DNA from: Methylobacillus flagellatus KT
GTDB taxonomy: Bacteria > Pseudomonadota > Gammaproteobacteria > Burkholderiales > Methylophilaceae
DNA length: 64,000 nt
Reading direction: 5' to 3'
NCBI RefSeq assembly: GCF_000013705.1
Contig: NC_007947.1
Span: forward strand, 1,612,001-1,676,000
Positions 31,816 to 40,848 of this stretch are shown one piece after another; within the stretch, counting starts at the first letter, position 1, and the number at the start of each line of letters is the position of its first letter. The position numbers and the translations under genes were made by a program. The notes under the pieces were generated by a model. It searched no databases and was not told the DNA's origin. It worked only from the letters and a program-made list of their open reading frames with translations.

Positions 31816-33669
31816 CTATTTCCTATCATCCATATGGCCGGGGCTGCCTGCCGTGCCGTCCCACCACCAGTTGATTGCCCAATCCTGCACGCCGTAATAA
31901 AGCGGCAACGTATCCGGCCTGCGCAAACGGTGGTTATAAATAATGTAGTGGTTGACCAGGTAGCGCCACGGCGTCAGGTAATGGCTGTGGATCAAGACTC
32001 TGTCCAAGGCCCGGCCAACGACTTGCTGTTCTTCCTGGCTATCGGCGTCTAGCAGCTTCTGGATCAGCTCGTCCACTACTCGCGACTTGACGCCGATGAT
32101 GTTCTCCGAACCCGGCACGTCAGCATCCTTGCTATTGAAGTTGCGCCACAATTCCACGCCGGGCATGCGATTCTCCCGCAAGGAGACGCTGGTATAGTCA
32201 TAATTGAAGCCACCCCGCATCAGGCTGCGCGTAGTGGCCGCATCCGATACGCGTTTCTTCACGACGATGCCGAGTTTCTCCATATTGAGGTAAATGACGT
32301 CCATGAACGGGCTCGGGGCCCTTGTCGTCGATACCTCAATAACGAAGGGCTCGCCCTGGCTGTTGCGCAGCACGCCGTCGCGGTTATGCCACCCTGCCTC
32401 GGCAAACAGCTCCAGCGCTTTGGTCAGGTTATGGCGGATGCTCGACGGCGGCTTGGTGCTGGGCTGCACGAACATCGGCCCGAACACTTCGGGCGGAATC
32501 TCGTCACGGTACGGCTCGAGCAGCTTCAGCTCCTCCTCGCTGGGCAAGCCGGTCGCAGCCAGGGGCGTCGTAGCGAAGAAGCTTTGCGGGCGGATGAACT
32601 CGTCGGCGAAGATCTTCTGGTTCATCCATTCGAAATCCATCGCATAGTTCAGCGCCTTGCGCACCCGGATATCCTGGAACCGCGCCTTGCGCAGGTTGAC
32701 CGCATAGCCATTCATGGCCGGCGGATTGCGGTGCGGCACCACTTCCTTGACCAGTTCGCCGCTATCGAAACGCTTGCCTATGTATTGGCAGCACCAGTAG
32801 CGCATTTGCGGATCGCTGACGAAGTCGAAGTCGCCGGCCCGCAGCGCGGATACCTGGGTATCCTTGTCCTTGTACAGCTTGAACTCCACCTCGTCGAAAT
32901 TGAAGCTGCCGCGGCGGACGGCAATGTCATTGCCCCAATAATCCGGATTGCGCTGGTAGATGATGCCCTTGCCGCTGACCGCCTTCTTGATCAGGTAGGG
33001 GCCGCTCGCGACCGGGATTTCCAGGCCCAGCTTGTCGAAAGGCACTTTTTCCTGGCCAGGCTGTTCTCCCCATTTGGGCGAGAACACGGGCAGGCTGCCC
33101 GCGATAAAAGGCAGGTCTCGCCCTTTCCTGCTGAAGTCGAAGCGCACGGTATGGTTATCCAGCATGATCAGCCCGCTGATTTCCGCAAAATAGGCCTTGA
33201 ACCGCGGGTTGCTCTTGAGGGCGTCGAACGAGTAGCGCACGTCGCTGGCCGTCACGGCATCGCCGTTGGAAAACCGCGCCTTGGGGTTGATGTGGAAAGT
33301 AGCCGAACTGAAATCGTCGGCTACGTGGATATCGTCGGCCAACAAGCCGTACTGGGTATTGGTCTCGTCCAGACTGTACACCGTGAGCGTCTCGAACATC
33401 AGCTCGATCAGCCCCGGGGCGGGCTTGCCGCGCCGGCTGAACGGGTTGAATTTGTCGAAGCTGCTGTTCTGGCTGACGACCGCCAACGCCAGCCTGCCGC
33501 CGCGCGGGGCTTCCGGGTTGGCATAGTCGAAATGGCTGAAATCGGCCGGATATTTAGGCTCGCCGAACTGGGCGACCGCATGCGCGGCCTGTGCCCGGTC
33601 CGGCACATGCAATACGCCGATCAGCAAGAACAGCACCGCCAGCTTCAGCCAGAGCTTGAGGTTGAACAT
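31816..33669 (-). CDS. yejA: YejA-like periplasmic peptide-binding protein (SBP family 5)
   Basis: A 617-aa family 5 extracellular binding protein: signal peptide (WLKLAVLFLLIGVLHV, then ARAQA-type end), then AVAQFGEPKYPADFSHFDY and NPEAPRGG. These opening motifs match YejA of the YejABEF oligopeptide/microcin C importer. Residues around 280-300 form the usual hinge region. It is placed after the permease and ATPase genes (order B-E-F-A). Substrate inferred to be a peptide or peptide-like compound. Confidence 0.82.
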   Translation of the reverse strand: MFNLKLWLKLAVLFLLIGVLHVPDRAQAAHAVAQFGEPKYPADFSHFDYANPEAPRGGRLALAVVSQNSSFDKFNPFSRRGKPAPGLIELMFETLTVYSLDETNTQYGLLADDIHVADDFSSATFHINPKARFSNGDAVTASDVRYSFDALKSNPRFKAYFAEISGLIMLDNHTVRFDFSRKGRDLPFIAGSLPVFSPKWGEQPGQEKVPFDKLGLEIPVASGPYLIKKAVSGKGIIYQRNPDYWGNDIAVRRGSFNFDEVEFKLYKDKDTQVSALRAGDFDFVSDPQMRYWCCQYIGKRFDSGELVKEVVPHRNPPAMNGYAVNLRKARFQDIRVRKALNYAMDFEWMNQKIFADEFIRPQSFFATTPLAATGLPSEEELKLLEPYRDEIPPEVFGPMFVQPSTKPPSSIRHNLTKALELFAEAGWHNRDGVLRNSQGEPFVIEVSTTRAPSPFMDVIYLNMEKLGIVVKKRVSDAATTRSLMRGGFNYDYTSVSLRENRMPGVELWRNFNSKDADVPGSENIIGVKSRVVDELIQKLLDADSQEEQQVVGRALDRVLIHSHYLTPWRYLVNHYIIYNHRLRRPDTLPLYYGVQDWAINWWWDGTAGSPGHMDDRK

Positions 33670-33719
33670 ACGGGAGAAAAATCCGGGAGACTAAGAGACT
33701 TCATGAAACGGCCTTGTGG

Positions 33720-35321
33720 TTACAGCGAAGCCTGGACCAGGCTTTGCGTATAAGGATGGCGGGGACGCTCGATCACCTGCTCCGTATCGCCCGATTCCAC
33801 GATCTCGCCATCCTTGAGCACATATACCCGATGCGCCAACGCATTCACCACAGTCAGGTCGTGCGTGATGAGCAGGTAACTCAGGCGGTATTTCTCCTGC
33901 AGGCTTACCAACAGCTCGAGCACCTGGTTCTGGATAGAGACATCCAGGGCCGAGGTCGGCTCGTCGAGCACCAGTACCCTGGGCGCGAGGATCAGTGCCC
34001 GCGCGATCGCGATGCGCTGGCGCTGCCCCCCTGAGAACTCATGTGGATAGGCATTGAGTACGGTCTCAGGCAGGCCAACCTCACGCAGCACATTGACGAT
34101 TTTTTCGTGCTGCTCCTCAGGATCGAGCGCGGGGAAATGCAACGCCAGTCCCTCGCCGACGATCTGCCTTATGGTCTGGCGCGGCGAAAGCGAGCCGAAC
34201 GGGTCCTGGAACACGACCTGGAGCCGAGCGCGCAGGGCCCGCTGCCGGTATTTGCTCAATCTCGCCACCGGCGCGCCCTCAAACTCGATATCGCCGGATT
34301 CAGCCGGAATCAGGTTCAGGATGGCCTGGGCCAGGGTAGACTTGCCCGAGCCCGACTCCCCCACCACTCCAATGGTCTCGCCTTCACGCAACTGGATATC
34401 AGCCCCCTTGAGCGCAACATGGCGGCTGGTGCTGAAAATGCCACGCCAACTGTTGGCGGCCTTGCGGTATTCCACACGCAGCCCCCGCGTTTCCAGCAAC
34501 ATGGGAGCCGCTTCCTGCACAGGCACGATATTGCGTACCGGGATGCTGTTGATGAGCTTGATCGTGTAAGGATGCTGCGGGTTGGCGAAAATGGATTCCG
34601 TATCCCCGGTTTCGACCAGTTTGCCACGTTCCATCACGGCCACGCGCTGGGCGAATTTGCGCACCAGGTTGAGATCGTGGGTAATCAGCAGGATGGCCAT
34701 GCCGGCGTCGCCATTGCGCTGGATTTCCTCCTGCTGCAAATCCAGCAATGTCTTGACGATGCGCGCGCGTATCGTCATATCGAGGGCGGTCGTCGGTTCG
34801 TCGGCAATCAACAGCTTGGGACGGCACGCCAGCGCCATCGCAATCATCGCACGCTGACGCTGACCGCCGGAAAGCTGGTGCGGAAAGCTGTCTATGCTGC
34901 GCTCCGGCTGGCGTATGCCGGTCCTGATGATCAGTTGCAGCGCCTTGTCTCGCGCCTGCTTCTTGCTCAGGCCCTCATGCAGCTGCAGCGTCTCGACAAT
35001 CTGGTTGCCGATGGTGAACAGCGGGTTGAGTGCAGTCATCGGCTCCTGGAAGATCATGGCGATGTCACGGCCCCTGATCTGGCGCAGCTCGTGTTCGCTC
35101 TTCTGCAACAAGTCTTGCCCCTGGAAATGGATGCTGCCCGATATTCTGGGCTGGCTCAGCAAGCGCAGGATGGACAGCGCCGTGACCGTCTTGCCCGACC
35201 CGGATTCGCCGACCAGAGCAAGACGCTCGCCGGGACGTACCTCCAGGTTGAGGCTGTCCACGGCCAGCTTGTTGCCGAAGGCGATGGAGACGTTCTCCAA
35301 CGCAAGCAAAGGCGCGGCCAT
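33720..35321 (-). CDS. yejF: YejF-like ABC ATPase with two ATP-binding domains
   Basis: 533 aa holding two complete ABC domains: Walker A GESGSGKT near 38-45 and GESGSGKS near 325, signatures LSGGQRQRAM and FSGGQRQRIA, Walker B LLIADEPTTA and VLVLDEPTSA. The ATG at 35321 shares TGATG with the yejE stop. A tandem-ATPase protein of this size serving YejB/YejE permeases is the YejF layout. Confidence 0.88.
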   Translation of the reverse strand: MAAPLLALENVSIAFGNKLAVDSLNLEVRPGERLALVGESGSGKTVTALSILRLLSQPRISGSIHFQGQDLLQKSEHELRQIRGRDIAMIFQEPMTALNPLFTIGNQIVETLQLHEGLSKKQARDKALQLIIRTGIRQPERSIDSFPHQLSGGQRQRAMIAMALACRPKLLIADEPTTALDMTIRARIVKTLLDLQQEEIQRNGDAGMAILLITHDLNLVRKFAQRVAVMERGKLVETGDTESIFANPQHPYTIKLINSIPVRNIVPVQEAAPMLLETRGLRVEYRKAANSWRGIFSTSRHVALKGADIQLREGETIGVVGESGSGKSTLAQAILNLIPAESGDIEFEGAPVARLSKYRQRALRARLQVVFQDPFGSLSPRQTIRQIVGEGLALHFPALDPEEQHEKIVNVLREVGLPETVLNAYPHEFSGGQRQRIAIARALILAPRVLVLDEPTSALDVSIQNQVLELLVSLQEKYRLSYLLITHDLTVVNALAHRVYVLKDGEIVESGDTEQVIERPRHPYTQSLVQASL

Positions 35322-36451
35322 CAAATGCCCTCCGCTTTCGGATCGTCCGCGATGCGGGTATCCAGGGCGTTGCGCAATGCTTCACCCATGAAAGTCAACA
35401 GCAACAAGGTGACGACAAGCACGCCGAATGCTGAAACGGCAATCCACCAGGCATCCAGGTTGGCCTTACCCTGCAACAGCAATTGTCCGAGGCTGGGCGC
35501 TGGCGCAACAACCCCGAGCCCGAGGAAATCCAGGCTCGCCAGCGCCATGATCGCCGCGCTCATGCGGAACGGCAGGAAGGTGATTACCGGCGTCAAGCTG
35601 TTGGGCAGGATATGGCGCCAGATAATCTGCAGGTTGGAAAGGCCCATTGCCTTCGCCGACTTGATGTATTCCAGCTGCCGGTTGCGCAGGAACTCGGCGC
35701 GCACATAGTCGGAAAGATGTATCCAGCCGAACAGCGACAGCAGCAGGAAAATCAGCAACAGGCTGTGGTTGAAGATGGAAGCGAAGATGATCAGCAGATA
35801 GAGCTCGGGCATCGAGCCCCATACGTCGATCAGGCGTTGCGTCACCAGGTCAACCCTCCCCGCGAAATACCCCTGCACCGCACCGATGATGATGCCGAGC
35901 AAAGTACCCACAAACGTCAGGCCAAGTGCGAACGTGACCGAGGTACGGAACCCATACAGCAGGCGGGCAGCAATATCGTAGCCGGCGATATCCGTACCCA
36001 ACAGGTTTTCACTATCCGGAGGGCCCGGATAATGGTCCGCCTTGGAAAAATAATTCAAGGTATCGTAGTAATAGGGATTCAGCGGATAAACAGCAAAATT
36101 GCCGGGCTTGTCGAATTGCGCCTTGATGAAAGGGTCGTGATAATCGGCATTGATGGGCAGGTTGCCGCCGAAGACGGATTCGGGATAGGTTTTCACCAAG
36201 GGAAAATACCATTGTCCTTCATAGCGGACGATCAATGGCTTTTCATTGGAAATCACCTCGCCCGCCAGCGACAGCACATACAGGAGAATGAAAATGACCA
36301 GACTCCAGTAGCCCAGGCGGTTGCGCTTGAAGCGCCGCCATATCCGGCTACCAGGCGACTGCTGCGCTTCGACCCGTGCTGTAGCTGTAGATAACCCTTT
36401 GGGGGAAGAAGGCGGATTGCCCACACCCTGCTCTAAAGTCTGCGTCGTCAC
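35321..36451 (-). CDS. yejE: YejE-like ABC permease (DppC family)
   Basis: About 376 aa from the GTG at 36451, one base after the yejB stop, with GGAG eight bases upstream. The open frame extends further upstream, but that part overlaps yejB and is not conserved. It has a long soluble loop after the first membrane segment and the EAA-type loop near AKAMGLSNLQIIWRHILPNS. Inner-membrane channel subunit. Confidence 0.85.
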   Translation of the reverse strand: MTTQTLEQGVGNPPSSPKGLSTATARVEAQQSPGSRIWRRFKRNRLGYWSLVIFILLYVLSLAGEVISNEKPLIVRYEGQWYFPLVKTYPESVFGGNLPINADYHDPFIKAQFDKPGNFAVYPLNPYYYDTLNYFSKADHYPGPPDSENLLGTDIAGYDIAARLLYGFRTSVTFALGLTFVGTLLGIIIGAVQGYFAGRVDLVTQRLIDVWGSMPELYLLIIFASIFNHSLLLIFLLLSLFGWIHLSDYVRAEFLRNRQLEYIKSAKAMGLSNLQIIWRHILPNSLTPVITFLPFRMSAAIMALASLDFLGLGVVAPAPSLGQLLLQGKANLDAWWIAVSAFGVLVVTLLLLTFMGEALRNALDTRIADDPKAEGI

Positions 36452-36452
36452 G

Positions 36453-37511
36453 TTATGGCTCCAAGGCGTCAAATTTGATACGTGGGTCAGCCAGCACGTA
36501 GGCGATGTCGCCTGCCAACTTGACGAACAGTCCAACCAACGTGAAGAGGTAGAGGGTGCCGAGCACGACCGGATAATCCCGACTATTGATGGACTCGAAC
36601 GATAGTAGCCCCAAGCCGTCGAGCGAAAACAATGTCTCGATAAGCAGGCTGCCGGTGAAGAAGGCGGCAATGAAAGTGCCCGGGAAGCCGGTAATCAGCG
36701 GAAGCAAGGCATTGCGGAATACGTGCTTGTATAGCACCTTGTTCTCGGAAAGTCCCTTGGCTCGCGCGGTCAATACGTACTGGCGGTTGATTTCCTCGAG
36801 AAAGGTGTTCTTGGTGAGCAATGTCTTGAAGGCGAAGGTGCTGACTACTGAGGCCGTCACCGGCAACGTGATGTGCCAGAGATAGTCGGTCACCTTGCCC
36901 CAGGCATCCAGCTCCTCCCAGTTGTCCGAGGTCAGGCCGCGCAACGGGAAGATGTCCCAGAAGGAACCGCCGCCGAACAGGACAATCAGCAATACACCGA
37001 GCACGAAGCCGGGAACTGCATACCCTGCCAGCACCAGCAACGTCGTGATGATATCGAAGCGGCTGCCGGCACGTACGGCCTTGGCAATCCCGAGCGGGAT
37101 GGATATGAGGTAGGTCAGGACAAACGTCCATATTCCCAGAGAAACCGAGACACCCAGCTTGTCCTTGATCAATGACCAGACGCTTTCGTTACGGAAATAA
37201 CTCTCTCCCACGTCGAAGCTGAGGAAATTCTTCAGCATCAACAGATAACGCTCAAGCGGCGGCCGGTCGAAACCGTACAAAGCGGTCAGTTGCTCCACCT
37301 GCTGCGCGTCTATGCCTTGCCGCGCGGTATAGCTCCACCCGCCTCCGCTGGACCCATCCTCGCCTGAACGCACGTCTTCGGCATCCAGTTGCGAAAGCAC
37401 ACTGTCCACCGGCCCGCCAGGCACAAACTGGGTGACGAAGAAAGTCAGCGTCAGCACGCCGATCAATGTCGGCACCATAATGAACAGGCGTTTTATCAGG
37501 TAGGGCCACAT
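36453..37511 (-). CDS. yejB: YejB-like ABC permease (DppB family)
   Basis: 352 aa with six or so membrane segments starting MWPYLIKRLFIMVPTLIGVL and the conserved loop LTARAKGLSENKVLYKH(VFRNA). It contains the extended N-terminal periplasmic region seen in YejB. First gene of the yejB-yejE-yejF-yejA-nitroreductase-SnoaL-HAD run, and therefore near its promoter. Confidence 0.87.
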   Translation of the reverse strand: MWPYLIKRLFIMVPTLIGVLTLTFFVTQFVPGGPVDSVLSQLDAEDVRSGEDGSSGGGWSYTARQGIDAQQVEQLTALYGFDRPPLERYLLMLKNFLSFDVGESYFRNESVWSLIKDKLGVSVSLGIWTFVLTYLISIPLGIAKAVRAGSRFDIITTLLVLAGYAVPGFVLGVLLIVLFGGGSFWDIFPLRGLTSDNWEELDAWGKVTDYLWHITLPVTASVVSTFAFKTLLTKNTFLEEINRQYVLTARAKGLSENKVLYKHVFRNALLPLITGFPGTFIAAFFTGSLLIETLFSLDGLGLLSFESINSRDYPVVLGTLYLFTLVGLFVKLAGDIAYVLADPRIKFDALEP

Positions 37512-37843
37512 AGTCTCTGCATTCCTCTAAAAGCCGGCAATTCCGGCTTAAGGCTATCTGAGGAAAGACAGCAGAATCCATACCAACTAGGCCACTGAAA
37601 ATAAACTCATATCAATATCAAATAGAAACAATTAGTTAGGGAAGACCGTACGCCTGTTTGAAAAAATCAATTGCTTCAGTACGAACAGTATCCCCATGAA
37701 GTGTTGCTGGGATAGCAGGAAGAAGTTGGAGAAAACCACATTCGGCTGAATATGTGGTCGCGCTTTCAAGCCAATTTCAGCGACAAACAGCCAATGCCAC
37801 GGAGACAGGTCGCCACAGCCCATTGAGTCAGTCGTGGTACAGC
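37512..37843. other. Intergenic region upstream of yejB
   Basis: 332 bases. It holds a hairpin AAGCCGG/CCGGCTT at 37531-37549, close to the yejB start, and an inverted repeat ACCACAT/ATGTGGT at 37735-37758. I found no sigma-54 match and no TGTT-N8-AACA site here. No convincing gene is present. Confidence 0.4.
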
Positions 37844-38500
37844 CTATTCCTCTACACCACGATTGATGATGTCAGGCAGAAGCAGCATGTTATCGACCGT
37901 CTGTACCGCACCTGCCTTCAGCAAGCGGCTGGCCTCCATGGTGCCGGTATAGGCACATACCCGCATGCCGGCGGCAACTGCGGCTGTCACACCAACATCG
38001 GTATCCTCGATGACAAGGCAATCGGATGGCTTGACCCCTTGGCTTTCTGCCGCCCTGAGATAAACGTCAGGTGCAGGCTTCGGCTTTCCCAGGTCTGAGG
38101 CGCTGAATATCTTGTCGTGAAAATAAGGGCGTAGCCCCGTGATATCCAGCATTTCACGCACTTTGGCGGCACTGCTGTTCGAAGCCACACAATGTGGCAA
38201 TTGCAGTTGCCGCAACACCTGCTCAATGCCAGGGACAGGCTGCAATCCTTTACGTAATGCAGCATCCCGCCTGGGCCGATAGCGGGCAAGAAAATCTGCC
38301 CCAGGCCGGCGACCATAAATGCGGGCGATAATGTCCATGCACTGTTCGAGCGAATGGCCGACAAAATGCCTGGCCATCTCCTCGATCCGGGCTGGTATGC
38401 CTTCCTCATTCAATACATCGACAAATATTTGGTTGGTGATTCTCTCGCTATCGACCAACACTCCGTCACAGTCAAACACGACCAATTCGTAAGCAGGCAT
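37844..38500 (-). CDS. HAD-superfamily subfamily IA hydrolase (beta-phosphoglucomutase/phosphatase type)
   Basis: 218 aa from the ATG at 38500 (AAGGGA upstream): motif I FDCDGVLVDSE, motif II ASNSS, motif III KPKPAPDVYLRA, motif IV VIEDTDVGVTAA. All catalytic positions are intact, unlike the other HAD protein at 30034. Members of this group dephosphorylate sugar phosphates. The actual substrate is unknown. Confidence 0.8.
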   Translation of the reverse strand: MPAYELVVFDCDGVLVDSERITNQIFVDVLNEEGIPARIEEMARHFVGHSLEQCMDIIARIYGRRPGADFLARYRPRRDAALRKGLQPVPGIEQVLRQLQLPHCVASNSSAAKVREMLDITGLRPYFHDKIFSASDLGKPKPAPDVYLRAAESQGVKPSDCLVIEDTDVGVTAAVAAGMRVCAYTGTMEASRLLKAGAVQTVDNMLLLPDIINRGVEE

Positions 38501-38532
38501 GATTCCCTTGTCGTACCAGAGCCGCCGACAAC

Positions 38533-38661
38533 TCACTCTGGCGTTGGCGCCCTGCCATAGCGCACCACTTGTACTGCTGCTTTTGGCAGAATGCCTAGCC
38601 AGAATCGCTGAGCTTGGTCGGCGTCTTCAAAGGTACGCTGTTCAAAGCACAGAATGATGCC
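38533..38661 (-). other. Possible coding remnant between HAD gene and DszA-like gene
   Basis: A 42-codon open frame ending at TGA 38533 reads as plausible protein (for example FWLGILPKAAVQVVRYG) but has no start codon; an in-frame TAA at 38662-38664 lies just upstream. It could be the tail of a decayed gene or chance. Confidence 0.2.
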
Positions 38662-38696
38662 TTAAAACCAGAAACGATGCAGCTCCCGGCTTCGCC

Positions 38697-40046
38697 TCAT
38701 GCGCGCAATGCCTGCGGCGACGCCTGGGTATTGGGATTGGCCGGTCGGTCCAACCCCAGCCTTTCGCGGTAGGTTTTGCCGCTGTACTCCTTTTGGAAAA
38801 TGCCGCGACGCTGCAGCTCGGGCACGACCATGCGGGCAAAATCCTCCAATCCCTTGATGGAGTAAGGCGGCACGACATTGAAACCGTCCGCGCCCTTCTC
38901 GACGAACCATTGCTCGATCAAGTCAGCCACGGTTTTGGCCGAGCCGATGGCCTGGATATGGCCGCGGGCCACCCTGAACTTGAGTACCAGCTCGCGGATG
39001 GTGAGGTTTTCGCGCCGGGCCAGCTCCAGCTGCTGCTGGAAACGCCCTCGACCATTCTCTCCCGCGTCGTAGGGCAAGTCCGGCAACGGGCCATCCAAGG
39101 GATATTGCGAAAGATCGAAACCGCCAAACTCCAATTCGCTGAAATCCACCAGCGCCTGCAGCTCGCCATATTTGTCCTGTGCCTCTTGGTCGGTTTCCGC
39201 CACTACTACATTCAGGCCCGGGGTAATCTTGAGCTGGTCCTCTGCCCTGCCATACTTCGCCATACGGCTCTTGACGTCCGCATAGTACTCCTGTGCCACC
39301 TTGAGCGAGGTTGCCGAGCTGTAGGTCATTTCCGCCACTCGCGCGGCAAATTCCCTACCAGTCTCTGAATTGCCCGCTTGCACAAACACGGGATATCCCT
39401 GGATCGGCCTGGGATAATCCAGCAAACCTTCGCAAGAAAAAAAGTTGCCTCGGAAATTCACTGGGTGTGCGGATGCCAGGTCATAGAAGTTACCGGCGCT
39501 CTGGTCGGGATGGTCGAATGCATCATCATCCCAGCTGTCCCATAATGCCTTGGCGAGGTTGACGAACTCTTCCGCACGCGCGTAACGCTGCTCGTGCGTG
39601 CGATTATCCTGTATGCCGAAATTCTTGACCGTGGCGGGATTCAATGACGACACCACATTCCAGCCTGCGCGGCCGCCACTGATATGGTCGAGCGAGGTAA
39701 ACTGCCGGGCGATGTTGTAGGGCTCTGAGAAATTCGTATTCACCGTGGCGACCAAGCCGATATTCTTGGTCTGTGTCGCAATCGCCGACAACAAGGTGAA
39801 TGGCTCGAAATGGAAGTTGGACGGGTTCTTGGCTGCCTGCGGCGTCAGCTCGCCTGAACGGCCAATGAAATCGGCCACAAAAAAGGTATGGAACTTCGCC
39901 TCCTCTGCGATTTTTGCGGCGCGTACCCACCATTGCAAGTCCGGGCGGCCGTTTTCCTTCCAGACCGGATGTCGCCAGCCCGCTGGATGGTGACCGTAGC
40001 GAAGCAGGAAAACGTTCAGGATCAATTGACGCTTGTTATCACTCAT
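38697..40046 (-). CDS. NtaA/SnaA/DszA-family flavin-dependent monooxygenase
   Basis: 449 aa, a large LLM enzyme: LNVFLLRYGHHPAGWRHP, FADFIGRSG-type loop, SGGRAGWNVVSSLNPA and VFVQAGNSETGREFAA, which mark the NtaA/SnaA/DszA(SoxA) branch. DszA opens dibenzothiophene sulfone, and relatives act on other bulky substrates. It is the third gene of an operon with a DszB-like protein and an aldolase-like protein. This suggests a paired oxygenase-desulfinase, but the substrate is unknown. Confidence 0.83.
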   Translation of the reverse strand: MSDNKRQLILNVFLLRYGHHPAGWRHPVWKENGRPDLQWWVRAAKIAEEAKFHTFFVADFIGRSGELTPQAAKNPSNFHFEPFTLLSAIATQTKNIGLVATVNTNFSEPYNIARQFTSLDHISGGRAGWNVVSSLNPATVKNFGIQDNRTHEQRYARAEEFVNLAKALWDSWDDDAFDHPDQSAGNFYDLASAHPVNFRGNFFSCEGLLDYPRPIQGYPVFVQAGNSETGREFAARVAEMTYSSATSLKVAQEYYADVKSRMAKYGRAEDQLKITPGLNVVVAETDQEAQDKYGELQALVDFSELEFGGFDLSQYPLDGPLPDLPYDAGENGRGRFQQQLELARRENLTIRELVLKFRVARGHIQAIGSAKTVADLIEQWFVEKGADGFNVVPPYSIKGLEDFARMVVPELQRRGIFQKEYSGKTYRERLGLDRPANPNTQASPQALRA

Positions 40047-40070
40047 ATGGAGGCTCTCTTAAATATAAAA

Positions 40071-40106
40071 AGCCGGGCATCGAGGCCTGTTGACCCTAGC
40101 CCGGCT
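40071..40106 (-). terminator. Terminator-like hairpin inside the DszB-aldolase-DszA operon
   Basis: Stem AGCCGGGC / GCCCGGCT with a 20-base loop, followed on the minus strand by TTTTTATATTT. It lies between the aldolase-like gene and the monooxygenase, so it would reduce the latter's expression. Confidence 0.55.
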
Positions 40107-40124
40107 ATGTCACGAGGCGGAGGC

Positions 40125-40814
40125 CTAGGCGATGTCTTCCAGGTAACGGCCACTATATGCCTTGGCCTTCTCAAGCAGCCCGGTGCGCTTCCACTGCACT
40201 TCCAGCGCGCCTGGCGTGTAATGCTGCGCCCCACCGATCTGCTCGGCGATTGCCTGATAACGCGCGGCTTCTTCTACGAACAGGATTAACTCCGAAGTAC
40301 GGATGATGCCCTTGCCCCAGAAATTGACGCCGCCGTTGGATTCCAGCAAGGCAGGAGGAGGCGCCAGCTCCGGGTACTTGTCCAAACGCTCCTTGATGAC
40401 ATCCAGCACGCTACGCGTGCGGTCGAGATGGTTGGGAATTTCGCGCGCCAGCAAATGGCGGGCCGCTGCCACATACAAAATCGGGAATGGCTTGTGTGCC
40501 AATGACCATGCCGAAAGGAAGTTGGTATGGATATGAATGGCAGTATCCGCATCGAGGCGTGCCTCGTTCAGGATATGTTCCTTTTCGTCAGAAAACTTTG
40601 TAATACGCAGGCTAGGTGTCTGATCGCGCGCAAGCCCGCCCGGGAAGCGGATATGCAACAGCTTGTCGTGGCCCGGGATCTTGTGGGAAATATGGAAGGT
40701 CAGACTCGCAGACAGGGTGCCATTCTCGCGCAATACGTTGAATGCGTGGATCGCATCGGCCTTGGCTTCATCCACATAAGACAACAGGTCGATTTCGGAT
40801 AGGTTCTCACTCAT
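40125..40814 (-). CDS. Class II aldolase/adducin-like protein
   Basis: 229 aa. The segment SDEKEHILNEARLDADTAIH(IHTN) and the later FVEEAARYQAIAEQIGG resemble the class II aldolase fold, with metal-ligand-type His94 and His96. The usual third ligand, in an NHG motif before the last helix, is replaced by FWG, so canonical zinc aldolase chemistry is doubtful. Middle gene of the operon with the DszB-like and DszA-like genes (34 bases after the first). Role in sulfur substrate breakdown inferred from context. Confidence 0.6.
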   Translation of the reverse strand: MSENLSEIDLLSYVDEAKADAIHAFNVLRENGTLSASLTFHISHKIPGHDKLLHIRFPGGLARDQTPSLRITKFSDEKEHILNEARLDADTAIHIHTNFLSAWSLAHKPFPILYVAAARHLLAREIPNHLDRTRSVLDVIKERLDKYPELAPPPALLESNGGVNFWGKGIIRTSELILFVEEAARYQAIAEQIGGAQHYTPGALEVQWKRTGLLEKAKAYSGRYLEDIA

Positions 40815-40848
40815 TTCACATCCTCCAGTTAAAAATTAAATACCGCTG

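Noticed and set aside
32386-33753. Long open frame of 455 codons on the plus strand opposite yejA
   Set aside because: It is the antisense of a clear family 5 binding protein and shows no domain of its own.
37632-37823. 63-codon open frame on the minus strand in the yejB upstream region
   Set aside because: Hydrophobic but without a ribosome site or family resemblance; likely chance.
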